Positions 1 through 15,799 of a DNA stretch of 64,000 nt are shown piece by piece. The stretch covers positions 21,049,993 through 21,113,992 of the forward strand of contig CM033109.1 of NCBI GenBank assembly GCA_019321725.1. Direction: 5' to 3'. The stretch comes from Paulownia fortunei (taxonomy: Eukaryota; Streptophyta; Magnoliopsida; Lamiales; Paulowniaceae). The translations under genes and the position numbers were made by a program. The notes under the pieces were generated by a model. The model was given only the letters and a program-made list of their open reading frames with translations, was not told the DNA's origin and did not search any database. Positions within the stretch are counted from its first letter, which is position 1, and every line of letters begins with the position of its first letter.

Positions 1-3705
<3,705 letters not shown>

Positions 3706-6460
3706 AGATAAATATTACAGATTTTTGGCTGAGACATGAGCTTGAGTTTATTTATGAGAGCCTGAAACCGTGTTTCAATTGGTGATACTGCTTTCTCCAC
3801 CCTCAATACCTTAATACGATTCCCTTCTCCCTCAAGAAATAGATTTCCCTTCTTTGTAGTAGCACTCTCTTATGAGTAAATGAGATATGGAACAGCACAG
3901 GTTTGCTTTGGAACTCTCATTAAAACTGGTTAGACGTTGTAGTACTTTCATATATAGGATTCGTTAGGATGTTGACTAGTTTTGTTTAACCCAATTGTTG
4001 CCTGAAAATTGTGGGCAAAACTCATTACATTTAAGTGAAAGGAGCCATTTCCAGAGAAACATTCTAAATTTCATTTGTTGTCCTTACATTGTCTTATTTA
4101 ATTGCGTAATTGGTCTTTCATCATTCATAACCATTAATACATGTTGAGTATCGCTAGCTTCATCAGAATTAGTCTCTAACCTGTCAATAATTAGTTCTTG
4201 TCAATTCTTTGTTAATTGTTAGGGGAATTGCATGTGTGACTGAAAAAAATTATAAAAACTCCAAATTTAAAGGCTAAAATTGAAAAAATAAGTTTAAACT
4301 TAAAGGAACTAAAGTTATAAATAAGATACCGTATACATTAAATGGTTAGGACCATACTTGTGTAAATATGACGGGATTAAATTTGGCGATGATGGAACTA
4401 GAGTGATTAAAATTGAATTAGTAGCAAAAGAATTTGTAAAATTAAATTTTGGAAATAAGCATCTTATTATTTTTTGTTAGTTCTATTGAGGGTTATAAAA
4501 AATTGTGATCTTTGAAGTAGGTGTTTTGTACTAATTTGAATCCTTAAACTTTTTAAAGCATACTAATTTGACGCTTTAACTCCTTAACATGTTACAAACA
4601 TGATCTTTCAAACTAAAAGTAGTTGTTTCGTATTAATCTGAACTCAAACTTTTAAGGCCTCGTTTGGATTTATGGATTGGTTTAGGATTGAGAATATAAT
4701 CAAGGCTAGTCAAATGCTTGGAAACATGAATTTCAGCCCATGATAAATTGGAGGCCCGGTAACATATTATGCAATTCAAGGATTCTTAATCCTCGGCTCA
4801 CTCCTGAGATTCTATAATCCAAAAGACTCGACCAGGATCCAACAAATATGAAACGCAGTATCCCCAATTCTGGAAATTTAGCCCAGCAAACCATTATTAC
4901 ACATTCACAAGCATTTCTCCCTTAAAGAAGATTAAAAACTTTATTTTCCCAAATAATCACTAGGAGCTTCGTGTAAGTGTTAAGGGCATTTCACTCATTT
5001 TTATTTGAAAATTATATAATCATTCATGCAAAATATTTGATAGTAAATTTAGCCTCAATTTATAAATATCTAATCCTACACCTACAATTAAAATACATTT
5101 TTTTTTATATCTTAAATAATACATGAGTAGTATAATTCTACTTAATCATATTAATCTTAACATCAATCTTAACAGTCTCATCTTCAAATCCAAACAAGGT
5201 TTTCAAATCCTACCTTAACTATATAACGTGTTATAAACATGGTCTTTCCAACTAAATTCAGGTACTGAAAATGAATATTTGCATCCATTTTCCCCAAACT
5301 TCTAATTTTTGCCATTCACCCCCTTGAAGTCTAAATTTTGACAAATACCTTTCTTCTAGCACTATTAATTTAAGATTCTATAAAAATTTATTAAAAGACT
5401 AAAATTCCCCATACCTACACTTACAATTTTTTCTTAAAATAAAAAACATAACTTTTAAAAACTAACTAATTAATTGATAACTGTTTATTATAAATTTACA
5501 ATGCATATTTAAAAAAGAAATGAAACCAAATTTTAAACTTTAAAGTCTCTTTAATGATACAAAGACTATGGATTGATAATAATATTTTATGTTAAAAAAG
5601 ATAATCATAGCTTTTATAATGGTTCACGATTTTCCAGATGCTTAATCTTAAAAACAAAGTGACAAACCTAAATTTAATTACAAAAGTCATGATATAATCA
5701 ACCATATTTTAATTTTTAAAAATCAAATATAAGTTATATTTAAATTTTATTGTTTTTACACAAAAATAATAATATATAATCTATACATTACTGAACAAGA
5801 TCTCCTAATCCAAATCTTGGTCTCATAATTTTTCAAAATTATAACGATATTCCAAAACTTGTCCATCTAAAAAAAAAGTGAGGATTTGGTTCGCTTTAAC
5901 CGGGTATCAAAAAAATGTTAGTTCTCTGAACCACGCTAGAACGACCTATTAAACAAGAATACAATATTACCTTCTTGTGGTATGCACCAATATAAAAAAG
6001 TCATGAACAAGACTAGAGCCGAATAAATTGCCCATAGATAATTCTTTTCCCTCATTTGAAACCTCCCAATAGTCCTCCATATCTCTCGTTTAACATTTTC
6101 AAATTATGCATTTATTTTCGGGGTCCAAAAAATAAAAAAATAAAAAAAATTAACCATTCTAACTGTAGGCCACAACCAAAGCAAAGGAAATTTATTTGTT
6201 TCAAATCAAATCCCACAAATCAGTATTACTTATTATTTGAAGTATGCATGTGTTGATCTTGGATTATATACCAAAGTAGTCTTGATTTAAAATTTTGCCC
6301 ATTCTTTTGGAGACAAAATATAGATCACAACAATGTTTGGATTTTCCAAAACCCACATCAAATTCACAATCACAATCATATTGAATATTCGATTCCACAT
6401 TTTTTAGCCCCAAACAACTGATATATGTTGCTGCTACGATGTTACTGATGCATCATCACT
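3706..6460. other. Intergenic, between convergent Ca2+-ATPase and H4 genes
   Basis: Roughly the first 200 bases are probably the ATPase 3' UTR. The rest is AT-rich, with no reading frame that looks coding. It holds the candidate MITE at 4658-5199 and, around 5275-5350, a stretch of the kind common in plant repeats (short phrases resembling 'cccaaactt...ccattcaccc'). The right end is downstream of the H4 stop codon and should contain the H4 3' UTR. Confidence 0.6.
4658..5199. mobile_element. Candidate MITE with 14-bp terminal inverted repeats
   Basis: The left end reads CCTCGTTTGGATTT and the right end, reverse-complemented, reads CCTTGTTTGGATTT, 13 of 14 bases alike. Weaker inverted similarity continues inward (GGATTGGTTTAGGATTGA against GATGAGACTGTTAAGATTGA). 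The element is 542 bp, AT-rich and has no open frame, as expected of a non-autonomous DNA transposon. I could not define a convincing target-site duplication, so the superfamily is open. Confidence 0.5.
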
Positions 6461-6663
6461 CTTTCAATTGCTTTTAATTGCAGATTTCAACAGCTTCAGC
6501 TAGCAATAAACAAAAAATTAAGTGGTACACAGATTTGTATCTGAAAATTTTCTGATTTCATTAGCATCAAATGCATCACCTTTCCACATCCCAGGTTTTC
6601 TTGACAGCAAGACTTCTGTTTCCCCCAAAAAACACAAAAAATCAAAAACAAAGAAAACCCAAA

Positions 6664-6990
<327 letters not shown>

Positions 6991-7101
6991 CTAACGAACT
7001 CAAGAAGTGGGAATTTTCACAAACAGTTGGTGAGAAACTGGGGAAACTTTTTAAGAAATGAAGGCTAAATTGATGAGATGAAGATGGGGTGGATGTGGAT
7101 T

Positions 7102-7225
7102 TATTTATAGGGGAAAGGGATTCGGGGTGGATCCGGAGATTGGCTATGAAATGCGTTTAGTAGCGTTGATTTGTTTCTATGGACGGTGTAGATGACTCCT
7201 CGGTGATTACAAGGATTGGTGACGT
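7102..7225 (-). promoter_or_regulatory. Histone H4 promoter: TATA box, CCAAT boxes and ACGTCA hexamer
   Basis: Reading the minus strand towards the H4 start: an ACGTCA hexamer (7220-7225, in the context CCACGTCACC), a CCAAT at 7215-7219, a second CCAAT at 7139-7143, a CCGGATCC at about 7129-7136 that matches six of eight positions of the plant histone octamer CGCGGATC, and a TATA box CTATAAATA at 7102-7110. The TATA lies about 130 bp upstream of the ATG, leaving room for a roughly 100-base leader. ACGTCA hexamers with octamers are known cell-cycle elements of plant H3/H4 promoters; the assignment here is by motif only. Confidence 0.75.
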
Positions 7226-7377
7226 GGCTTTGGATTTTGAACTTCGTTCTTCTTTTGGCTCCGAAGAAAAAGTTTGAAATTTTCTTTTTGCTGTTTTTGA
7301 GTGGTGTGGGAACAAAACGAGCGTACAAACCAAATTTTGATGGTGTTTGAATTTCTAATAAATCAAATCACACTATC

Positions 7378-7396
7378 TATATATATATATATATAT
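7378..7396. repeat. (TA)n microsatellite
   Basis: About nine TA units at the start of the AT-rich stretch upstream of the H4 promoter. Confidence 0.9.
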
Positions 7397-9069
7397 TTAA
7401 ATTTATTAATATTTAATATAAAATTTTAATTTTAATAATTAACTTTTAATTATGTCAATATTTAAATTTAATTTAGTAATTAATTCTTAATGTGTTCACC
7501 GACTTCTTTCTCATCAAATTTTTTTATTTTTCGTTCATCTCAATGTCTAATTTTTATTTTAAAAAATTTACATTTATGAGTTTTTTTCTTTTAGAAAAGC
7601 ATTGGTATATGAATTAAACATATACCCTTATATATGAATGAGTTAAATTCTCTTTTAAATTATTAGAATATGAATAAAATCAACAAACATAATTATATGT
7701 TAAAGATAAATTATATGATCATGCATAAAAATATAAATAAAGTATCATTGAATTTTCAAACTTTTCACTTCACTCAAAACATAATTATTTGATTAAAATA
7801 AAATATATTATTATATCTTCAATCGTTTTATATTATAGAAAATTTTAAGGCTATTTTTGTCACGAGTAATGCATGTGTTATAAAACTTAAGTGCTCATTT
7901 ATTTTATACCATCTTTCCATAACTAATCCAAACCTATAATTAATTCTAACATATTTTTATTTTTACACGAAAATTTAATAAAAGTATTTCCAACCCTGAA
8001 AAATGCTGAAAATAAGAAAATAAGTTTGAAAATAAAATCAAACAGACTTTAGATATTTGGTTTCCTTTCGGGGAATGTTTTCATTCCCATAAATAAAATA
8101 AAATATTTAATACCATTTCTCTCCAAAACACTTCTATTTCCTCTTAATATTTTCAAAATATCATAATTATTACTATACATACATACATATATTTTAATTA
8201 TTACATAATTTTGTATATATCTTTATATATATTTAAATCATAATATCATTTAAAAATTAAATATTTTAATATTGCAATCATTACATTATTATAAATATAT
8301 ATCATCTTCATATTAATATAAAACAATATATAACAATATAAAATGGTGATTTGATACCACCAATGAGATAAAATCTTATAGACATGATTTTTACAGTAGA
8401 AAATATCTCCCTAAAAAACAATCAAACACAACTTGTTCCAAAAATATACCAAACGAACTATTTTCAAAATAAAATTAAACATATTACACATTTCCTAATA
8501 TATTTTCTCAAATATTTTGCAAAATAAAACCAAATATAGTGTGTGTATCACGTATCTTTGCGATGATCGATTATGCATAAAATAGATGTGATTTAAGATA
8601 CATAATCATACCTATAAATGTATTCCGATTGATATAGGGATTAAGTGATTCACTTTACACTTCTTTGCCACGAGCATGTTTTCCATTATTTTGATTTGAT
8701 CCCAATTCACTTTGGATAATTATTCCTGTTGGAAGAGAGTGTAGACAAAAAAGGAGAGAGAATGGGGATGATAGCCATAGGTTCACAATCAAAAGTTTGT
8801 GAAATTCGGCCACAAGAATTTATTTATTTTTTCTATAAAAGCGATAATTATATTATTACATTAGGATATCAATCATTAATTAATTTAATACATTTATCAA
8901 TAATCAACAAATAAAAATAAGCAATAAAGTAAGTCCAGTATAATTTAATCCTATGACCTCGTGCTTCTAAAATTTTAAGACCTCAGTCTTAACCGCTATG
9001 GTAATAACACATTGGCCACAAGGGAGTCAGGGCCTCTTGACCATCCCGTGCAATAATAATTCTATGGGG
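7397..9069. other. AT-rich intergenic DNA, no gene seen
   Basis: Very AT-rich with short open frames only. The stretch from about 8040 to 8540 has the look of old MITE-like material (phrases such as ATTCCCATAAATAAAATAAAATA and CAAATATTTTGCAAAATAAAACC near its ends), but no clear inverted ends could be fixed. Around 8940-9020 a less AT-rich patch resembles dispersed plant repeat sequence; it does not fold as a tRNA by eye. Confidence 0.5.
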
Positions 9070-9079
9070 AGTTTTGCAC

Positions 9080-11064
9080 TGATAAGTGCATATTTTTATA
9101 TTTATTTGTATCAATTCTTCTATATCTTCTTTACTTTGTTATTGTTAATAATATGCTTTTATTAATGTTTTGTGTGTGATAGGAGTTTGAGAATGAAATG
9201 ATCGAAAATGAGCAAAAACGAAGTTGAAAGAAGCATTCTTGAGCCAAATTGACACGGTTTCATTATGGCAGTTTTGTATTTTGGGCATAAAAGTCTAATC
9301 CAAAGCTTTATTAACCTGATTCTTGCCTTATTGGAAAGATAAGAGATGTATCTACAACTTTCATGTTGGAAACTTTTCTCAATTCAATTGATTTCAAAAA
9401 GTAAAATTCGGTTAAAGAGTCAAACATGCAGTGAAACTTTCAAATATGGCAGTTTTTGTATATTTGGAATAACTCTATCCACAAATGTGATATTGATCTG
9501 ATTCAAGTGGCTGTAGAAAGATAACAGATAGAATTACAATTGTTATGAGATATCAAAGACCAATTCATCCTATAAAGAGGTCAAAAATCAGTTGAAAGGA
9601 AATAAACAGTGTCAGACAGCCGTTTTAGAGAAGAAGAAAACAATAGCAACGGCGCCTAAGTGTCGTGCTTATTACCATCTTCGAGAAATCTGGCGCCTAG
9701 GCGCTATCCATGTGACAAAATTGATGCTTTTGGTTGGAGTGGTAGCAAGTGACAATCATTTACACTTTTTGGCACATATTTGTGATATGTATACACTAGA
9801 TACATATATCATACCACACACATTACTCACTTTACACCAAATGCACAACACACTTTACACCAAATGCACAATACACCTTCCTCACTTTACACAAAATACA
9901 CAACACATCTTACACAATTTACACCAAATCACATCACCATCTCACACTTTATAAAAGTGCACTATCATCTCAACACAAACATCAATTTTCATATTCACTC
10001 ACTCTCTACATCATTCACATTTTGAAAGCACTCTTGGGGTTTTTGGAGCTTCAAGGAAGAAAAAGTGGAAGAGGCTTGGAGGAAGAGATATCCATAATCT
10101 ACCATCAACCTCAATTATCTTTTTCAACTAATAAGTTTTTTTGATTTCCAATGTTGCTAATTTTTATTCTCTTGTCATTTCTTATCATATTAGACTAAAC
10201 TTCTTTATTGATTGAGGTTGATTTCAAAGCCCTAAACATGGGTTTTTGTAATTGAATGTTTGAGATTATTGATCAATTTCCCAATTGAGGTTGTTTATGT
10301 TTTTCTATAATTAATGTCTTATGGGTATTTTCTTGCTTTGTTTGGGTGCGCAACCAAATCGGGTTTGAGAATTTCTTATAACTAGATTAGAGATTTTAGA
10401 TTCATAATTGTCTTGAATTTCTAATCATGTGTAGTAAATTATGATTAATGATTATGGGATATTTTTTTTAATTGCAATGGAAAATAGAACCTAAGTTAAA
10501 TGACCCGAGTTTGTGTGGTTGTTGCTTACATTAATCTATCTTTCTTATTTTAATGCATCCATTGGATTAAATCTAGATAGCTTATTCTAGGTTGTTTGGT
10601 GGGTAGAGAATTAGATAGAGAGTTTGTTCTATCTAACGAGAAACTAAAGAAAGATTGGGGTAGTAGAGCTTGCTATTACCTACGGTTGATAATTTCATTA
10701 GCAAATTGTTCATAATATTGATATGAAATTAGAACTCATTGTCTAGTGGCGGCGAATGAAACATCAACCTACTTTAATCGATTGTTGATTGTTGTTTTGA
10801 TTTTGATTGATTTATATTTTAATTAGTTTTAATTTTTGTGACTTAGTTAATCAACTCAACCCCCCCCAAAAAAAAATATTTGTTGTTTATTTCTAGAGTT
10901 TGCTTGTTGAAATCTTAGTTTTAAGTTAAAATTCTTAGTTAGTTGAGTCGATAGTAAATCAATTAGTTTTGATCCTCGTGGGATCGACTCTTACTCGCTC
11001 TATACTCGTTAAACATTTATTGAAGAGTAAGGTTTAAATTTGATAGGCCTACGACAACCGACCA
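9080..11064 (+). mobile_element. Solo LTR, about 1,985 bp, family not identified
   Basis: The segment begins TGATAAGTGCATATTT and ends ACAACCGACCA, that is TG...CA, and is flanked by the 5-bp direct repeat TGCAC (9075-9079 and 11065-11069). These are the marks of an LTR retrotransposon insertion. No internal domain or second LTR copy is present, so it is best read as a solo LTR left by recombination. LTR-like content includes a TATA-type box (TTTATAAAAG near 9950) followed by a possible leader, a short tandem repeat upstream of it (9828-9929), and a GGGATCGAC motif near 10981 often seen at the ends of plant Ty3/gypsy LTRs. A perfect 12-bp palindrome GCGCCTAGGCGC lies at 9693-9704. No protein is encoded. 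Confidence 0.75.
9828..9929. repeat. Short tandem repeat in the solo LTR, 23-bp unit
   Basis: Two near-perfect units beginning CACTTTACACCAAATGCACA (9828 and 9851), followed by decayed versions (CACTTTACACAAAATACACA, CAATTTACACCAAATCACA). It lies just upstream of the LTR's TATA-like box, where LTR enhancer repeats often occur. Confidence 0.75.
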
Positions 11065-11084
11065 TGCACTTCAAGTGCAAAACT

Positions 11085-12162
11085 TTTTTTCTTGGTACTT
11101 TGAACTCTAAAATTCTCCCGTTTTTCCTTTGATATTTTCATTCCCACTGGGCCTAAGTTCCAATTAATTAATTTAAGACCACTTTAGTTCAGTTTAATTA
11201 TTAAATTAAATAAAAATGTCCAATTAATTGACTCTCATCAATTAATTGATTTTTCAATTGGGCTAGTCTTAATCCAAAAAGACTAGTTAAATGGTCCAAT
11301 CATTAATCAATTAATTTAAATTCAACACTTAGATTTATTTTCACAAACAGAATAGACTTATTGGACTTTATGTGTGACATTTTATGTTCACCAGTTATTT
11401 GGTATTAGACTCACAACACTTTTAATTTTAATGAATAATTAATCTCATTAATTTAGAATACGTATAAATTATGGTTAATGTCTAGTAATATGTCATGAAA
11501 CCTAGAATTATTGCACATAAAATGGGACACATATGTTACTCCATATATGTACACTAATCTCTCACATTGATAGTCATGAAATGAGAACACTCTCCTTCCG
11601 AGCATGCATTATATGTACAAACTTATTCGAATCATTAATGTTCATTTTCAATAATTCTATGACTAGGCACTAATTTAATATTAGAGCCTTGAGGACAAGT
11701 ATCATGATCGTCATACTATGTGCGATCATTTCATATAATTATACATGATCTTAGAGACTTTATCTAAAATAATTAAATACTATATTAAGATTAAGAAACC
11801 TTCTTTATTGATATTGAACTGAATAAGATTGTTTTACAATAGTGTTTTCAATATAATCTATTTTGATTGTTGGGTTAACACACTTATGATAATTTAAAAT
11901 GATATTAGTTCATTAAATAGAATTATTTCATATAATAAACTAAATGTAAAATTCAATTATGTCTTAGTAATTGGGTTAATTTAAATTAATTGTTCCATAT
12001 TATTAAGTTCAAGTTCAAATAGAATTTAAAGTTTCGAAACTTTTAACTTTAATATTTTCACTAATATCTTGGAAGTAGTAGTAAAAATGAAAAATAAGTT
12101 ATATCCTTAATTTGAGGGAGCAAAGATTATATTAATAATTTGAAGGTCAAAATGATACCATG
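11085..12162. other. AT-rich stretch between two retroelement insertions
   Basis: Dense in AATTAATT-type words, with no coding frame. Composition resembles the noncoding parts of plant LTR elements and looks similar in style to 51.7-52.1 kb, but I could not define ends, so no element is claimed. Confidence 0.4.
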
Positions 12163-12167
12163 CATAT

Positions 12168-12649
12168 TGATAAGTCTAGGCCCAAATGAGCATAGGTTTA
12201 ATATGTGAGGTTCAACAAACTAGTTCTACTTATCCATAATTAATGGGCTGAAATGGTGAAACTAAATCCCACGAAATTTATATAGACTTCGAACACAGGA
12301 AAACTCTACGATAGGTCATAAACTCCAAGTCCACGAAAACTCTCCACTTAACCATTGTAAATACTCTATAACTTCATAATCACAAGGTATGTAATTTATT
12401 AAGTTTTAAATACTCTTTAGCTTTCTGGTTTAAATTATTTACTCAACTTACTGACTTGAGCGTCGGAGGATTTTTGTTGGATAAACCTCCACCACCCCTA
12501 ACCCTTGTTCGTGACGCATGTAATGACTGACTAGATTTCCAGTTGTACAACTCATCATCTCTACAGCTTATCAACTTTGTAACTCATCAGCTCATCTACT
12601 CTACACCTCTACAGCTTATCAGCTTCACAAGTAAAAAATGACTACACAT
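12168..12649 (+). repeat. 5' LTR of the Tat-type element
   Basis: Begins TGATAAGTCTAGGCCC and aligns along its length with 16795-17304. Shared landmarks include ATAGGTTTAATATG, CCAAGTCCACGAAAACTCT and TTTATTAAGTTTTAA. The two copies differ at many positions, mostly C/T and G/A changes, so the insertion is not recent. The right edge was set so that both LTRs end at the same aligned base and leave a CATAT duplication. Confidence 0.85.
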
Positions 12650-12651
12650 TA

Positions 12652-12670
12652 TTTTGGTGTTGTCTGTAGG
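12652..12670 (+). other. Primer-binding site of the Tat-type element (mutated)
   Basis: TTTTGGTGTTGTCTGTAGG lies directly after the 5' LTR. It matches the common Tat-lineage start TTTTGGCGCCGTCTGTGGG apart from C-to-T and G-to-A changes, the pattern left by deamination of methylated cytosines. Confidence 0.75.
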
Positions 12671-13308
12671 AAGCTACTACCTAATCATTGAGAAATGCAA
12701 ACCAGATCTATAGCAGCTCGAGAGGCTGGCACCTAAGAAGGTGCTCCACTAGCTGGGAGAGCTCGAGATCCGACAATTGACCCCCACAACTAGGGATGCC
12801 TAGAATGACGGTGGCGCTTGATGACCACCACCTAATAATTATGGAAACTAACCTCCACCATATCAAGGTAAACCAGGGATACACATTACTGAGAAGACAT
12901 TAATCGAAGAGGCAAGTGCCCGAGCAGCCACTGAAGCTATTGCGCAATTTGCTGCAGCTTATCATATAGATTGCTCATCGATAACCCCCCAAGGAAGCCG
13001 TAGTTCCACTCTCGCCCCAAAGCAGGGTGACTTAAGGCCTACAGCTCCATGTCGCAGGGTCTCTGAAACATGTAAAGAGATAAGCAGTCGTGTCTCTCAA
13101 CCAGAAAATAGAGTCAAGTGATGAGGTGACGCCAAGACGGCACACATTGTGCCACAGACTCACCTACTGGGATCGTGCACTCACACCATGTAACCAACTC
13201 TCCCGCTCGGATTGCGTACTTTTGCAGATGACGCTAACTCGCTAGTAGTTGTTCCCCCAAAGCGCGGCCTATTTTCTACGACCATCTTAACATAGTCCCT
13301 CTCCATGA

Positions 13309-14112
13309 GAGTCAAGATATCTAACTTAGCAGAGTATGATAAAACTGGTGATCCTTATGAGCACTTCGATATATTCTACGCAAAGACGGACTTATATGGC
13401 TTGAGCGATGCCGCATACTACAAAATCTTCAGAGCCATATTGACCAAGCGAGCTGTAATTTAGTTCAATCAGCTACCTGGAGGATCAATTACCAGTTTGT
13501 AGCAACTTACATAGTGATTCATCCATCATTTCTCCATTAATCACAAGTATCCAAAGACAGTTGCATTCCTATTTTCCCAGAAAGAGAAAGAGTCTCTCCG
13601 AGACTATGTCTGATGTTTTATGGAAGGTGTCCACGAGATCCCTCACGTCAACCATGAGTTGCTAGCAGGGATAATGTAACAAAATCTCCACCATGGGATA
13701 TTTAAGGAATCCATAGTCGTAAGGCCTCCAGTGACGCTGGAAAAGTTGTTGAAGTAGACGAAAAAGAATATCTGCATTGAAAAGATGGTAGGACTGAGTA
13801 CTCCCAAAAGAGAAAGCAAGGGGATAACGAAAAGACAGAGAAAAATAAAAAGGATGATATGTGTGATCCTCCATCAACTACTTACACCCGTTTTGCTCCC
13901 ATCAATGTCCGACTATCAGATGTTTTGGTAGTGGTCGAGTAACAATGTTTAGTCCAGCCATCTCGCCAATTGAGATGAAGCTCTAAAAGAGTTAAATCTA
14001 ATAAGTATTGTCGTTTCCATAGGAATAGAAAGCATACTATGGATGATTGTTTTCATCTAAAATAGAAGATTAAGAGATTGATCCGTAAGGGCCACCTGAC
14101 TGAGTTTGTAGA
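13309..14112 (+). pseudogene. gag: gag remnant (retrotransposon gag domain and zinc-knuckle region)
   Basis: From 13309 the frame reads an AEYDKTGDPYEHFDIFYAK-type gag start, then DLYGLSDAAYYKIFRA, FNQLPGGSITSL and KEKESLRDYV, with several stop codons between them. At 13998-14112 follows KYCRFHRNRKHTMDDCFHLK, the zinc-knuckle-like piece that precedes protease in Tat elements, and then LIRKGHLTEFV. Gag would form the virus-like particle. Stops in the main frame show it is not functional. Confidence 0.8.
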
Positions 14113-14224
14113 TCAGCATCGATATAATGCTCCTAGGTAATGCAAGTAACCTAGAAAGTAAGATGGAGGAGATAGACAGAAATATAGGGGCTGAGGAGGA
14201 GAAGAAAACCTACCTACTACAGGT

Positions 14225-14872
14225 ATGATAGCGGTCATCTCCAAAGGACCAGTAATCGAAGACTCATCGATGGCTCAGAGAGCCCTAACACACGCGGCGA
14301 GTGGAGCTAATTCTCACATCCCCTCTAGTTGTCCAGCTGAGCAAGTATACCACCTACAAGGACCTATAGAGAGGCTGACATTTGGAAAGCTCGACCTAAA
14401 AGGACGATGGGATGAGCATAATATTGCTTTAGTTATTTCAGCAACTCTCTCAAACTTTTGGGTGAAGAAAATTTTAGTTGACTGTGGGAGCTCTGCAAAC
14501 ATCATATTTTATGATGCATTCATGAAGCTTTGCATAAAAAATGCTCAACTAAGCCCAATACACACCCCACTGATCAAATTCGGAGGTGAAGTAAAGAAGA
14601 CACTTAGAGAAGTCATCCGTCTTCTCTATCTGGGATCCTATCTTAAGAGAGCCACAAAAATGGTGAAGTTCCTAGTGGTCAATGCCCCTTCGACATACAA
14701 CATGATCTTGGGGAAACCCAACTTGAACTTATTTCGTGTTGTAGCTTCTACGTACCACATGAAGCTAAAATTTTGGACCAACAAAGGAGTTGGTGAGGCC
14801 ATCGGAGATCAAAGAATGGCTAGAGAATGTTACGTAAATACTTTACAAAAAACGTCTGAAAGTTTGAAGTGA
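14225..14872 (+). pseudogene. Retroviral-type aspartic protease of the Tat-type element
   Basis: A 215-codon open frame, the longest in the element. It carries the catalytic-loop motif VDCGSSANIIF (the Asp-x-Gly-Ser site of retropepsins), the hydrophobic-Gly element YNMILGKPNLN, and the lineage-typical VVASTYHMKLKF and GDQRMARECY. The protease cleaves the Gag-Pol polyprotein in working elements. The domain itself is intact, but it lacks a downstream reverse transcriptase: the frame ends just where the polyprotein should continue, so the fragment is treated as a relic. The listed start is only the first in-frame ATG; in life the domain is part of a longer polyprotein. Confidence 0.85.
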
Positions 14873-14972
14873 GTGATGACCCCCTCCCCCCCACCAAAAG
14901 AAAGAAAAGTAGAAGTTTGTACATTTCATCGAGAAAGAGTTAAAAGATGAAAAGATAATCAAGTATTTATGT

Positions 14973-15490
14973 TTGACGAAGGATCTACTGGCCAAACTAG
15001 AGGATTATAAAGTAAAACAAATACCAAGTGCAGCTAATGTAACTGCAGACCAACTCAGTAAATTACCCAGCTCCATGGTCAACATCAATAGTAGAAAGGT
15101 CACCCTTCTATTCTCCAGCCAAGCAAAGATTGAGGGAACATGCCTGCAAGTCTTGTGCATCAATGGAGAGGAGCCAAGCTGGAAGGACGATATCATCAAT
15201 TACTTGGCAACATAAAACTTCCAAAGAATCCAACGGACGCACGAAAATTGAAGATCAAAGCAGCACACTCCATACTCATAAATGGAGAGCTCTACAAGAG
15301 GAAATTCTCTCATCCATACTTGATGTGCCTCACTCCAAGCAAAGTGAGCTACGTACTCTGTGAGATTCATGAGAAAATTTGCAAAATTCATTTAGGAGGC
15401 AAGGCCCTCACGGCAAAAATACTTTGCCAAGGATACTTTTGGCCCATCATGCAACACGATGCAAGATATTTGGCCCATGCGCTGCCATGA
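14973..15490 (+). pseudogene. RNase H tail and integrase zinc-finger region
   Basis: At 14973 the frame reads LTKDLLAKLEDYKVKQIPSA followed by ADQLSKLPSS, the end of the RNase H domain. After a frame change it continues (from about 15205) with ILINGELYKRKF and then HEKICKIHLGGKALTAKIL and GYFWPIMQHDA, the N-terminal zinc-binding part of integrase. The catalytic core that should follow is absent beyond 15490. Confidence 0.8.
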
Positions 15491-15600
15491 ACATGCCAAT
15501 ATCCAACATTGCCCAACAGCGCAATGCCGCTGCAACCAATCAAGAGCTAACAATGTGAATATGTGCCCCAAATATTTTCAAGTCTGAGACCTCATCATGA

Positions 15601-15790
15601 GGAAAGTTGAAGTCTCACACCCTGTTGGAAAACTCGACCCCAAGTGGGAAGACCCCTACAAGATGATAGAAATCATAAATTGGAAGCATATCGTCAGCAA
15701 AGAATAGATGAGAGAGATGTGTCATGCACTTGGAACGTGGCCAATCTCAAAAGATTCTACACTTAGAGCAAGAACTACTCTATTTAGATG
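15601..15790 (+). pseudogene. Integrase C-terminal remnant
   Basis: After a gap where the integrase core should be, the sequence reads VGKLDPKWEDPYKMIEII, matching the GKL-x-PKWEGPY motif near the integrase C-terminus of Ty3/gypsy elements. It runs into stops around 15705. Confidence 0.75.
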
Positions 15791-15799
15791 ATTTTCTTT

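Noticed and set aside
8940..9020. Possible tRNA or tRNA-derived SINE
   Set aside because: No cloverleaf pairing and no proper A/B box pair could be found.
9071..11083. A 2-kb DNA transposon with 20-bp terminal inverted repeats (GTTTTGCACT ... AGTGCAAAAC)
   Set aside because: TG...CA ends and the TGCAC duplication fit a solo LTR better; the apparent inverted repeats are the two halves of a palindromic target site, plus a chance AGTGCA at the LTR start.
14881..14972. Intron joining protease to RNase H in the Tat-type element
   Set aside because: No good splice sites, and the missing RT would still have to be explained; deletion is simpler.
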